NCBI GenBank assembly: GCA_003558435.1
Contig: PWLR01000126.1
Span: forward strand, 1-43,176
DNA length: 43,176 bases
Direction: 5' to 3'
Source: Nitriliruptoraceae bacterium
Lineage (GTDB): Bacteria > Actinomycetota > Nitriliruptoria > Nitriliruptorales > Nitriliruptoraceae
A program made the position numbers and the translations under genes. How positions within the stretch are numbered: position 1 is the first letter of the stretch; every line of letters starts with the position of its first letter. The notes under the pieces are model-generated. The model saw nothing but the letters and a program-made list of their open reading frames with translations, had not been told where the DNA came from and ran no database searches. This document shows, in pieces, positions 1 through 8,078 of the stretch.

Positions 1-67
1 ACCACGTGGTCGGCTGCGCCTCCCGCGCTCACCCCTGAGCGACCACGTGGTCGGCTGCGCCTCCCGC
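1..67. repeat. 26-bp direct repeat pair with CACGTG palindromes and a hairpin
   Basis: A 26-bp sequence at 1-26 recurs exactly at 42-67, a 41-bp period. Each copy begins with the perfect 10-bp palindrome ACCACGTGGT. The spacer carries an inverted repeat, CGCTCA (26-31) and TGAGCG (36-41), around a CCCC loop. The first copy begins at base 1 of the window, so the array may continue to the left. Two identical palindromes about four helical turns apart in front of the gene at 109 suggest a dimer-binding operator, but a terminator or repeat array of the upstream gene is also possible. Confidence 0.75.
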
Positions 68-108
68 ACCGTCCCCGATCCCGAACCTCGCCGCGAACGG
101 ACGCCGCT

Positions 109-906
109 GTGTCACCGACCACTCCAACCGGCGCGCTCGTTCGGGAGCCCTCGCCCCGGCTCGGAGATGCCGAGCTCACTCACCTGCAGCGAACCCCGAT
201 CGACCTCGACCGGGCACGACGCCAGCATGCGTCGTACGTCGAGACCCTTCGCGACCTCGGCCTCGAGGTGATGGCACTGCCTGCGCTGCCGGACCATCCC
301 GATGGCGTGTTCGTCGAAGACGTGCTGGTGGTCGTGGGCACCACCGCGATCCTGACCCGTCCAGGCGCGAGGTCCCGTCGTGGCGAGGTCGAGAGTGTCC
401 GCGCATCCGTGGAGGCCCACGGGCTGCAGCTCGCCAGCATCACCGCGCCGGCGACGCTCGATGGCGGTGACGTGCTCCAGGTCGGTGACACGGTCTACGT
501 CGGCGCCAGTACCCGGAGCTGCGGGCAGGGTGCGCGCCAGCTGGAGGCGTGGATCGTGCCGATGGGACGACGCCTGGTGCGCGTGCCCGTGCGGCGGGTC
601 CTGCACCTGAAGTCGGCGGCCACGGCCCTGCCCGACGGCACGATCGTGGCCTGGCCGGGCTGCCTGCCGCCCTCGGCGTTCGCCGGTCACGAGGTCATCG
701 ATGCGCTCGAGCCGGCCGGCGCCGACGTGCTGCCCGTCGGGGACACGGTGGTCATCTCGGCCGCCGCACCCCGTACGGCGGAACGTATCGCGGCCCGTGG
801 GTTCGAGGTCGTGCCGGTCGAGGTCGACGAACTCGAGAAGGCGGAGGCCGGGGTGACGTGCATGTCGGTGCTGCTCGGCCCCTCGATCCGGACCGGCCGC
901 GGCTGA
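109..906 (+). CDS. ddaH: Dimethylarginine dimethylaminohydrolase / arginine deiminase-superfamily hydrolase
   Basis: A 265-residue amidinotransferase-fold protein of DDAH size. Family landmarks run in order: FVEDV near residue 69 (guanidino-side acidic residue), TRPGARSRRGE, LDGGDVL, LHLKSAATALPDG with the catalytic His, and C-terminal VTCMSVLL with the nucleophilic Cys. DDAH enzymes hydrolyse methylated arginine to citrulline and methylamine; bacterial relatives can also deiminate arginine or ornithine-like substrates, so the exact substrate is inference. It is cytosolic with no signal peptide. The GTG start is chosen because homology begins a few residues later and no better start is visible; the Shine-Dalgarno is weak. 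The repeat pair at 1-67 lies just upstream and may regulate it. Confidence 0.88.
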   Translation: MSPTTPTGALVREPSPRLGDAELTHLQRTPIDLDRARRQHASYVETLRDLGLEVMALPALPDHPDGVFVEDVLVVVGTTAILTRPGARSRRGEVESVRASVEAHGLQLASITAPATLDGGDVLQVGDTVYVGASTRSCGQGARQLEAWIVPMGRRLVRVPVRRVLHLKSAATALPDGTIVAWPGCLPPSAFAGHEVIDALEPAGADVLPVGDTVVISAAAPRTAERIAARGFEVVPVEVDELEKAEAGVTCMSVLLGPSIRTGRG

Positions 907-1059
907 TCGTGCGCCGCGCTGCCCCACCCCTCGGCGGATCGGCGCCTCCTACCCGGAACCTCCGGATACGGGGCCCATCGCCCATCGGAGCGGGCCCGGG
1001 CGCGGGCGGCGGATGCCTTGGCGGTACCGTGCCCGCACTCTTCCGCGAAAAGGTCGGCT

Positions 1060-1473
1060 GTGGTCCTGCGTCGTCTGCGTCGTGCGTTGCGCCCCACCCC
1101 GGCGCTCACCATGGAGCCGACACCCGATGGCGCACCCAAACACGGTTTCTTCACCGAACCGGTCCGGGTCAGCTCGCTCGAGGTGCTCGATCCCGAGCCC
1201 ACGGAGGACGGCCGGCACCGGGTCACCTTCCGCGTGGAGGTGCGCGACGCCGAGGGCCGGCGATGCCCGGAACTCGCCGTGGACGCGACGATCACCGGAC
1301 CGGAACGATCCCGCGACGTGCAGGCGGTGACCGACCTGTTCGGGCGTGTCCGCATGCGTATGGCGGGTCCCCCCGGCGACTACCGCCTCGAGATCACGGA
1401 TGTGGCCGCGCGCGGACTCGCGTGGGACCGCGACGCCGGCCCGCTCACGGTCGAGACCTCCCTGCCCACCTAA
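1060..1473 (+). CDS. Hypothetical protein with a single Ig-like beta-sandwich domain
   Basis: A 137-residue acidic protein. From about residue 40 it reads as one beta-sandwich repeat: VTFRVEVRDAEG, then a TITGPE strand, TDLFGRVRM, then GDYRLEITDV and GLAWD. This pattern resembles the Ig-like domain seen at the C-termini of secreted bacterial proteins, where a 'T-D-x-x-G-x-x' turn precedes the last strands. I see no signal peptide or transmembrane segment, so its location is unclear. GTG at 1060 is favoured because AAAGG lies a few bases upstream; ATG at 1111 and TTG at 1018 are alternatives. It is flanked by ddaH upstream and a convergent PRC-barrel gene, with no obvious operon partner. Function unknown. 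Confidence 0.6.
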   Translation: MVLRRLRRALRPTPALTMEPTPDGAPKHGFFTEPVRVSSLEVLDPEPTEDGRHRVTFRVEVRDAEGRRCPELAVDATITGPERSRDVQAVTDLFGRVRMRMAGPPGDYRLEITDVAARGLAWDRDAGPLTVETSLPT

Positions 1474-1558
1474 GTCGTGTCCCGCGCGGGCGACCCCGGC
1501 GACGTGGGCGGTGCCGCCGACCTCGGGGAGCTGCTCGCGGGTCTTGCCGCCACGACGG

Positions 1559-2002
1559 CTACCGCATCGGTGGGCGGTCGTCCGGTCCCTCCGAGGGGAC
1601 GACCTTCTCCTGACCCCGAGGTGGCAGGGGGACCACGTCCTCGGTCGCGTCGGCTCCGGTCGGGTCGGCCCCCTGGTCCAGATCGCGGTAGTAGTCGCGC
1701 AGCGCCGCCAGATCGGCCGGGTCGAGCTCCCCGCCCGCGTCCACGAAGGGGGCGTGACGGATCTGATCGACGGTGACGCTCACCTCCACCACGTCATCCC
1801 GACGGCGTGCATCGCCGATCGGGACCAACGTCGGTCCGGCACCGAGATCCACCTGGGCGTACTCCGGGTCACGCGCGCCGCGCGGGTAGGTGCGCCCGAT
1901 CGTGCCGATGGCGACCCCTCGGGCATCCACCACCGCTGAGCCCACCAGCTCCGCGTTCTCCGCACGGTCGGTCTCGGATCCCGTGTTCGGTGGTTGGTCC
2001 AT
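1559..2002 (-). CDS. PRC-barrel domain protein
   Basis: A 147-residue acidic protein. Residues about 20-80 (LVGSAVVDARGVAIGTIGRTY, then EYAQVDLG and LVPIGDARR) fit the small beta-barrel PRC domain, followed by an acidic C-terminal tail ending in PLPPRGQEKVVPSEG. Stand-alone PRC-barrel proteins occur widely in actinobacteria and are linked to RNA metabolism or stress, but no precise role can be assigned. ATG at 2002 is chosen because GGAGGTG precedes it at good spacing; the open frame extends further but without homology. It is convergent with the Ig-like gene and lies just downstream of the amylase gene on the same strand, 91 bp away. Confidence 0.78.
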   Translation of the reverse strand: MDQPPNTGSETDRAENAELVGSAVVDARGVAIGTIGRTYPRGARDPEYAQVDLGAGPTLVPIGDARRRDDVVEVSVTVDQIRHAPFVDAGGELDPADLAALRDYYRDLDQGADPTGADATEDVVPLPPRGQEKVVPSEGPDDRPPMR

Positions 2003-2093
2003 GGTGTCGGGCACCTCCGGTCGCCGGCTGCGGTCGCTCGGGGGAAGCGTGCCCGGCCAGGTCCCTACTGGCGTTCCCGAACGGTCGGGGCGT

Positions 2094-3962
2094 TCAGCAA
2101 TCCGTCGAGCCGTCCCGACGATCGAGGCGCCACATACGCGCCGTCGCCCCGCCGGTCCCGGGCAAGACCAGGACCGCTCCATCGGCCGCGAGGTCCGGGT
2201 GGTCGAGCAGCGCCGTGCCGCCGGTGGCCATCACGGCCCCTGCGTCGAGCTCGACCGCGTCCGCCGGGGCCCTGGCGAGGTGGACGAGCACCCGTTCGGC
2301 CGGGTGGTCCCGGAGATAGACGAGGTCGTCGTCGCCGACATGGAGCCAGCGGAGCCCCCCGTGGCGGAGCGCGACCGAGCCGCGACGGATCCCCACCAGG
2401 CGACGCGTGTGGCTCCAGGTCACCATGTCCCAGCGGTCGGCCTCGTCCCACGGCATGGGAGCCCTGGCCTGGTCGTCGGTGGCGCCACCGAGCCCGATCT
2501 CGTCGCCGTAGAACAGCGACGGCACGCCGGGGAAACTCAACTGCCAGACGAGACCCACGTGCCGACGGTCGCGGTCCCCGGCGACGTGAGCCCACCTCGC
2601 CGTGTCGTGCGAACCGAGTGGGATCAGCGAGTTCACGACGCTGCGCCACGGCAGCTGGCCATGGACGAGCCGCATGGTGCGCACGGCCGACTCCGCGGTG
2701 CGGCGTGGCACCGCCACCGGCGGGCCGATCAGGCCCACCTGTACCTCCGGATCGCGCAACCACGACCACACCGGCCGGGTGAAGCCGGTGTAGTCCATCG
2801 TCCCGTGCCACCCGTGACCCTGCAGGTCGGCCGTGGCGTCGTGACAGTGTTCGGCCAGTACGTAGGCGTCCGGCCGCTCGGCCCGTGCGGTCGCGAGCAA
2901 CAGCCGCTGCAGCTGCGGGGAACGGTCGATCTCGCCCGAACGCCCGGCGACGTTGGCCGCGTCCACCCGCCAGCCGTCGAGGTGGAACGGTGCCCGCAGC
3001 CACCGCGCCGCGATCGAGTCCGGACCGTCGTAGAGCCGCTTGCGCAGGGCGGCAGAACGGTGATCGAACTTCGGCAACGTCGCCACGCCCATCCAGCCCT
3101 CGTAACGGTGGGGATGGTCGGTGAAGTGGTAGAAGCCGGCCTCGTCGCTGTCGGGATCGGCCCGGGCCGTCTCGAACCACTCGTGGGTGCTCCCGGAGTG
3201 GTTGAGCGTCAGGTCGCCCAGGATCCGCAGACCCTGCTCGTGCAGGGTCCGGCTGAGCTCGGCGAGCGCTTCGTCACCCCCGAGGAACGGATCGACGTGC
3301 CCGAAGCTGCTCGCGCAGTACCGGTGGTTCTCCGGGGCCGGGAACACCGGGTTGAGGTAGATGCCGGTGACGCCGAGGTCGAGCAGGTGATCGACGTGCT
3401 GCGCGATCCCGGGCAGGTCGCCGCCGTAGAGCTGGCGCATCGATGCCGGGTGGTCGGTGGCGACCGGCTCGTCCCACGCCGCCGGCTGCGCCCACCTGGG
3501 CCAGTCGTCGGACACGCCGCCCCGGGCGAACCGGTCGGGGAAGATCTGGTAGAGCACCGCGTCGGCGACCCACGTCGGAACCGGCGGCGCGGTCACCAGC
3601 ACGAAGTCCCAGGTGTCGGGCACGTCGTGTTCGACGAACCCGATCTGGGTCACCCAGCCGCTGCCGCCGGGTCCGTCGCACAGGAAGCGGTAGCGCGTGG
3701 TGGGGTTGACGAGTTCCACCTCGGCGTCCCACAGGTCCACCGCGTCCTGCGTACCGACCCTGCGTGCCGGGCGGTAGCGAGGTTCGGTGTCGGGGATGGT
3801 GCGCACGTGCACGACGTCGATGCCGGCGGCATGGGGCACCTGCAGACGCACCCGCACCCGGTCTCCCAGGGCGTGGGAGGCCACGGCCGCGCCGTCCACA
3901 CCGGTCACGAAGGCCGGTGAACCGTCGTGATGCGGGTGGTGTTGCAGTTCCAGCGAGCTCAA
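2094..3962 (-). CDS. GH13 alpha-amylase family glycosidase (neopullulanase/maltogenic amylase type)
   Basis: A 622-residue cytosolic glycoside hydrolase. An N-terminal beta domain of about 120 residues resembles the starch-binding domain of neopullulanase/cyclomaltodextrinase enzymes. The (beta/alpha)8 barrel follows, opening with AVLYQIFPDRFARG. The GH13 regions are present: LTLNHSG (I), GWRVDAAN with the nucleophile Asp (II), LAEHCHD with the acid/base Glu (III) and PLGSHDTAR (IV). It presumably cuts imported maltodextrins. The TTG start at 3962 overlaps the malG stop in TTGA, implying translational coupling; no ATG in this frame lies nearby. As the last gene of the malEFG operon, it ties the transporter to its catabolic enzyme. 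The exact oligosaccharide preference cannot be read from sequence. Confidence 0.9.
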   Translation of the reverse strand: MSSLELQHHPHHDGSPAFVTGVDGAAVASHALGDRVRVRLQVPHAAGIDVVHVRTIPDTEPRYRPARRVGTQDAVDLWDAEVELVNPTTRYRFLCDGPGGSGWVTQIGFVEHDVPDTWDFVLVTAPPVPTWVADAVLYQIFPDRFARGGVSDDWPRWAQPAAWDEPVATDHPASMRQLYGGDLPGIAQHVDHLLDLGVTGIYLNPVFPAPENHRYCASSFGHVDPFLGGDEALAELSRTLHEQGLRILGDLTLNHSGSTHEWFETARADPDSDEAGFYHFTDHPHRYEGWMGVATLPKFDHRSAALRKRLYDGPDSIAARWLRAPFHLDGWRVDAANVAGRSGEIDRSPQLQRLLLATARAERPDAYVLAEHCHDATADLQGHGWHGTMDYTGFTRPVWSWLRDPEVQVGLIGPPVAVPRRTAESAVRTMRLVHGQLPWRSVVNSLIPLGSHDTARWAHVAGDRDRRHVGLVWQLSFPGVPSLFYGDEIGLGGATDDQARAPMPWDEADRWDMVTWSHTRRLVGIRRGSVALRHGGLRWLHVGDDDLVYLRDHPAERVLVHLARAPADAVELDAGAVMATGGTALLDHPDLAADGAVLVLPGTGGATARMWRLDRRDGSTDC

Positions 3963-4903
3963 CCCTTGACGCCGCCGGCGGTCAGACCGCCCACGATCCA
4001 GCGTTGCAGCACCAGGAACAACACCAGCGTCGGGATCGACCCGATCAGCGCGCCGGCGGCGAAGGGCCCCCACTGCTGACCGTAGTTCTGGTCGATGAAG
4101 CGGAACAGGCCGGTCGCGAGCGTCTGGTTCGCGTCCGCCTGGCCGAGCAGGATGATGGCGAGGATGAACTCGTTGAACAGGAAGATGAACGACAGCAGTC
4201 CGGCGACCACGAGGATCGGCGCGGACAGCGGCAGGATCACCCGCGTGAAGATCTGGCCGTGGGTCGCCCCGTCGACGAGTGCCGATTCGTCGAGTTCCTT
4301 CGGGATCGTGTCGAATAAGCCCTTCATCAGCCAGGTGTTGGTGCCGAGCGCACCGCCGAGATACACGAGGAACAGGCCCATCTGGGTGCCGAACCCGATG
4401 GCCGGGAAGTAGCCGCGCACGTTGACCATGAACAGGAAGATGGCCACGTTGGCGAGCAGTTGCGGGAACATCTGCACGAGCAGGATCGCCAGCAGCCCGG
4501 GCCGCCGGCCCGCGAAGCGCAGTCGGGAGAAGGCGTAGGCCGCCAGGGCGGACAGGAACATGTTGGCCAGCGCCGCCCCGCCCGCGATCTTCAGCGAGTT
4601 CCACATCCAGGTCCAGAACGGGGTCGAGTCGAACAGCGTCTGGTAGTTGGCGGTCGTGATCACCCGTGGGACCAGTTGCGCGTGCTGCAGGGTGGCGGTC
4701 GGGGACAAGGAGGCCAGCACCACGAAGTAGGCCGGGAACAGGGCGAACACGACCCCGAAGAACGCGACGAGGTAACGCCACCCGATCTCGCGCATCCAGC
4801 GACGACCACGGGGCGCGCGGACCCCCACCGCCGTGGCGACCCGGGCGCGTGTGGTCGGCCTGCCCGCCTGCTCCATGGCGATCGGGGGGTCGATGGCCGC
4901 CAT
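3959..4903 (-). CDS. malG: Maltose/maltodextrin ABC transporter permease MalG
   Basis: A 314-residue inner-membrane permease. A cytoplasmic N-terminus of about 40 residues is followed by a first helix (YLVAFFGVVFALFPAYFVVL) and about five more. The EAA-type loop, where the ATPase docks, reads IPKELDESALVDGATHGQIF before the last two helices. The protein ends in TAGGVKG, typical of MalG. ATG at 4903 shares one base with the malF stop (TGATG). No ATP-binding subunit (MalK/MsiK) is encoded here, so the transporter probably uses a shared multi-sugar ATPase encoded elsewhere, as in Streptomyces; that is inference. Confidence 0.93.
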   Translation of the reverse strand: MAAIDPPIAMEQAGRPTTRARVATAVGVRAPRGRRWMREIGWRYLVAFFGVVFALFPAYFVVLASLSPTATLQHAQLVPRVITTANYQTLFDSTPFWTWMWNSLKIAGGAALANMFLSALAAYAFSRLRFAGRRPGLLAILLVQMFPQLLANVAIFLFMVNVRGYFPAIGFGTQMGLFLVYLGGALGTNTWLMKGLFDTIPKELDESALVDGATHGQIFTRVILPLSAPILVVAGLLSFIFLFNEFILAIILLGQADANQTLATGLFRFIDQNYGQQWGPFAAGALIGSIPTLVLFLVLQRWIVGGLTAGGVKG

Positions 4904-6588
4904 CAGTTGATCTCCTCGAGCGTGCCGGTGCGTTTGAAGCCGATCCAGCTGAAGATCGCGACGAGCACGAAGATGATCGAGGACACCGCCGCCGCCAGCC
5001 CGAAGTCCTGCCCGCGGCCACCCTGGAAGGCCAGGCGGTAGCTGTAACTGATCAGGATGTCGGTGTGACCCGCCGGGGTCAGCGTGCCCTGGATCGGCGG
5101 ACCGCCGCCGGTCAGCAGGAACACCACGTTGAAGTTGTTGAAGTTGAACGCGAACGAGGCGATCAACAACGGCCCGACCGCGACCAGCAACAGCGGCAGG
5201 GTGATCCGTTGCAGGATCTGCCACCCGGACGCCCCGTCGACGCGGGCGGCCTCCTTCACGTCGTCGGGCATCGCCTGCAGCGCACCGGTGGTGATCAGGA
5301 ACATGTAGCCGAACCCGAGCCAGAGGTTGACCAGCAGCACCGAGAACTTCGGCAGCGCCCCGGCGTAGGCCTGACTGGTCAACCACGGCGTGGACAGGTT
5401 GAACAGCCGGTTGATCGGTCCGAACGAGGTGTTCAGCAGGCCCTGCCAGACCAGGGCGGTCATGAACGAGGGCAGCGCGTACGGCACGATCAGCAGCGAG
5501 CGCGTGACGCGACGGAACCTCATGCGCGGGTCGTTGAGCGCGAGCGCGAAGCCGAGCCCCATCACGAAGCTCGAGACCACCGACAGCACCGCGAAGGCGA
5601 AGGTCCACAGGAACACGCGCAGGAAGGGCCCGCGGATCGCCGGGGAGGTCAACACCCGTTCGTAGTTGGTCCAGCCGATCACGTCCCGGTACCCGGGGCT
5701 GAGCGTGGTCCCATCGACCGCGGTGTAGGTGCCTTCGGTGGGGGTGAACTCCGTGCCGGTCTCGAGGTCCAGGATGGTGTCGGTCGCCGGGTCGTACTCG
5801 AAGCGCTGGATCGCGACGGCCGCGCTGGTGAAGGTCTGGACGCTGATCGCGTCGCCCCGCTCACCCTCGTCGAGGGCGTCGGGGTCGGTCACCGGCACCG
5901 CGAAGCCAAGGACCTCCGCTTCGCGGTCCGCGGCCTCGCCGAGCGTCAACGGTGAGAAGCGATCCACGACCCGGGTCGCGGCGCCCTCGCCGACGACGTC
6001 GGTGTCGGTCAGTTCGGTGAGACCGTCCACGGTGCCGAGGAAGCGCTGACCCTCGGGGTCGGTAAGCAGCAGCGCGAGTTCCCCGTCGTCGTCGACCAGC
6101 GGCCGAGAGCCGTAGCGGGTGGCGCCGTCGGGCACGGTGATGGAATCGGCCACGATCCGCCCGACCGCCTGCTCCTGGGTGAGCACGTTGCCGGTGCCGT
6201 AGTTGGTGAAGCCGATGTAACCGGTGTAGAGCACCGGATAGACCTGGAAGACGAGCAGCGCGATGGTCCCCGGGATCAGGAACTTCATCGGCAGCGTGCG
6301 CTTGGACAGGTAGATCACGTCCAGCGCGAGGGTCGCGACCACCACCACCGCCAGCGGCGCCCACGCCCGCATCGGCAGCAGCGTCATCACCGCGTACAGC
6401 GCGCCCGCGTTGACCACGCCGAGGAAGAGCAGCTTCCCGAGCAGACCGCCGATGCTGCCCGAGCCGAGCCGATCGGCGAGCCGATCCGCGTAGGAAGGGC
6501 GTGGCTCAGGCGAGGTGCCACCGCTGCCGGGGCCGGCCGGCCGGGAGGCGGATGCCCCCCGGCCGGAGCCCTGATGGTCGGTCCGCAT
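4903..6588 (-). CDS. malF: Maltose/maltodextrin ABC transporter permease MalF
   Basis: A 561-residue permease with the MalF architecture. There is a charged N-terminal tail, three early helices (two around residues 50-95, a third with FLIPGTIALLVFQVYPVLYTG near 105), then a long extracytoplasmic insertion of roughly 150 residues matching the MalF P2 region that touches the binding protein, then the core helices. The EAA loop is DDVKEAARVDGASGWQI. The C-terminus FKRTGTLEEIN is typical. The insertion is rich in Asp, Glu and Thr and contains VVDRFSPLTLGEAADRE. ATG at 6588 has a GGAA-type ribosome site. It lies 26 bp downstream of malE and overlaps malG by one base. Confidence 0.93.
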   Translation of the reverse strand: MRTDHQGSGRGASASRPAGPGSGGTSPEPRPSYADRLADRLGSGSIGGLLGKLLFLGVVNAGALYAVMTLLPMRAWAPLAVVVVATLALDVIYLSKRTLPMKFLIPGTIALLVFQVYPVLYTGYIGFTNYGTGNVLTQEQAVGRIVADSITVPDGATRYGSRPLVDDDGELALLLTDPEGQRFLGTVDGLTELTDTDVVGEGAATRVVDRFSPLTLGEAADREAEVLGFAVPVTDPDALDEGERGDAISVQTFTSAAVAIQRFEYDPATDTILDLETGTEFTPTEGTYTAVDGTTLSPGYRDVIGWTNYERVLTSPAIRGPFLRVFLWTFAFAVLSVVSSFVMGLGFALALNDPRMRFRRVTRSLLIVPYALPSFMTALVWQGLLNTSFGPINRLFNLSTPWLTSQAYAGALPKFSVLLVNLWLGFGYMFLITTGALQAMPDDVKEAARVDGASGWQILQRITLPLLLVAVGPLLIASFAFNFNNFNVVFLLTGGGPPIQGTLTPAGHTDILISYSYRLAFQGGRGQDFGLAAAVSSIIFVLVAIFSWIGFKRTGTLEEIN

Positions 6589-6614
6589 GGACGGTTCCGT
6601 TCAGGGCGTAGGGC

Positions 6615-7937
6615 TCAGGTACCGATCAGCTCGCGGATCTGGTCCGCAGCCTCCTGGAACGCGGCGTCAGGGTCGTTGCCGGAGTTGATGTTGGTGTAGG
6701 CGTTGGTCCACGCCTCCCAGACCGACCCCATCTCGGAGATCGCGGGCATCGGGCGCCCGTCCTCACCGGCGGCGCCGAAGCCGGCTACGACCGGGTCGTC
6801 CTGCACCTGCTCGTAGGCGCTGGTCAGCGCCGGCGGACGGCCACCGGCTTCGAACAGCTCGAGCTGCGCGTCCTCGGCACCCATGAAGTCGAGTACGAAG
6901 GTCCGCGCCGCCAGCTCGTTCTCGGCGAAGGACGAGACCATGAAGCCCTGGACCCCGACGAACGGGCCCGGCTCGTTGCCGTCGACGCTCGGGAACGGCT
7001 CGACGACGTAGTCGACGTCCGAGAACTCGGCGAGCGCCCACGGCCCGGTGACCGCGAACGGGGTACGCCCGGAGGCGAACGCGTCGATCATGACGTCGTA
7101 GGTGACATCCGGGTTGACGAAGCCCTGGTCGTACATCTCACCGAACAGCTCCGCCGCACGCAGACCACCCTCGGAGTCGATGCCGATGTCGTCGGCGACG
7201 TAGGACCCGTCATCCTGCTGGCCGAAGACGTACCCACCCGCCCCGGTGACGACCCAGTAGTTGTGGAACGGGTCGTTCTGCTGCCAACCGACGGGGATGT
7301 CGGCGTCGCCCGCCTCGACCGACGCCAGACCGACCTCGATCATCTCGTCGAGGGTCGCGGGGGCCTCCGGGGCGAGTTCCGTGTTGCGGACCAGGCCGAT
7401 GTTCTCGATCGAGTACGGCAGGCCGTAGTTGGTGCCGTCGAAGGCGAAGGCCTGCAGCGCGACGTCGAGGTAGGCATCGGACGCCCCCGCGAGGTCGAGC
7501 GGCGCCACCACACCGTCGGAGACGAGCTGACCGAGCCAGTCGTGGGCGCCGATGAACACGTCGGGCCCCTGTCCGGCCGGGCCCTGGATCGAGACGTTGT
7601 CGCGGATGGTGTCGAAGGGCACCTCCTGCACGGCGACGGTGATGCCCTGCTCCTCACCGAAGGCCTCGGCGAAGGGCGTGATCACCGGAGCGCGGGTGTC
7701 GTCGGCCCAGATCACCAGGTCGGCGTCGGCACGCACCGGGGCGGCCTCCTCCTCTTCCTCGGCGTCGCCCTCGGGCTCCTCCGCCTCGGCGTCGTCCTCG
7801 GGCTCCTCCGCCTCTTCGGTTTCGGTGGGCTCCTCCGAGGCATCGGCCTCCTCGGCCGGCTCGTCGGCTCCGCCGCAGGCCGTGAGGATGAGTGCAGCCG
7901 CGGGCAGGGCCGCGAACCACTTCCTGTAGTTGCTCAT
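6615..7937 (-). CDS. malE: Maltose/maltodextrin-binding lipoprotein MalE
   Basis: A 440-residue extracellular solute-binding lipoprotein. The signal peptide ALPAAALILTACGG carries a clear lipobox (LTAC) at about residue 21. Right after it comes a tether of about 40 residues built almost only of Glu, Asp, Ala and Pro, then the SBP_bac_1 fold starting at ADLVIWADD. Later elements YGLPYSIENIGLVRN, FAVTGPWALAEF and the aromatic C-terminal lobe fit maltodextrin-binding proteins. ATG at 7937 is chosen over the longer frame because GGAGAGG precedes it and the signal peptide starts there. Its promoter region contains two candidate MalR operators. The acidic tether is unusually long. Confidence 0.93.
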   Translation of the reverse strand: MSNYRKWFAALPAAALILTACGGADEPAEEADASEEPTETEEAEEPEDDAEAEEPEGDAEEEEEAAPVRADADLVIWADDTRAPVITPFAEAFGEEQGITVAVQEVPFDTIRDNVSIQGPAGQGPDVFIGAHDWLGQLVSDGVVAPLDLAGASDAYLDVALQAFAFDGTNYGLPYSIENIGLVRNTELAPEAPATLDEMIEVGLASVEAGDADIPVGWQQNDPFHNYWVVTGAGGYVFGQQDDGSYVADDIGIDSEGGLRAAELFGEMYDQGFVNPDVTYDVMIDAFASGRTPFAVTGPWALAEFSDVDYVVEPFPSVDGNEPGPFVGVQGFMVSSFAENELAARTFVLDFMGAEDAQLELFEAGGRPPALTSAYEQVQDDPVVAGFGAAGEDGRPMPAISEMGSVWEAWTNAYTNINSGNDPDAAFQEAADQIRELIGT

Positions 7938-8000
7938 GACGTCCCTCTCCAAGGTCGACGGCTGAGACGTCACGTCCCACCGTCCGGTGATCGCAACTTA

Positions 8001-8044
8001 GCAAAACATTGCAGCCAGGTTTCACATATTTCGCAATATTTTGC
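8001..8044. promoter_or_regulatory. Two GCAA-N4-TTGC operators between malE and malR
   Basis: GCAAAACATTGC at 8001-8012 and GCAATATTTTGC at 8033-8044 share inverted GCAA/TTGC half-sites and are 32 bp apart centre to centre, about three helical turns. The block is strikingly AT-rich for this genome. Actinobacterial MalR-type LacI proteins bind TTGCA-rich inverted repeats in the same malE-malR position. A third, partial half-site (CGCAAC) is at 7992-7997. Binding by the adjacent MalR is inference. Confidence 0.75.
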
Positions 8045-8066
8045 AACAACCGGGTTCGCCCGGGTC

Positions 8067-8072
8067 TACGCT
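8067..8072 (+). promoter_or_regulatory. Candidate -10 element of malR (leaderless transcript)
   Basis: TACGCT matches the TANNNT -10 consensus and is followed by exactly six bases (GCGCCC) before the malR ATG at 8079. There is no Shine-Dalgarno sequence. This spacing places transcription start at or next to the A of ATG, as in actinobacterial leaderless genes. Confidence 0.55.
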
Positions 8073-8078
8073 GCGCCC

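Noticed and set aside
1890..3920. 676-codon plus-strand open frame opposite the amylase gene
   Set aside because: It is antisense to a motif-bearing GH13 enzyme; long antisense frames are expected at this GC content and the translation has no recognisable domain.
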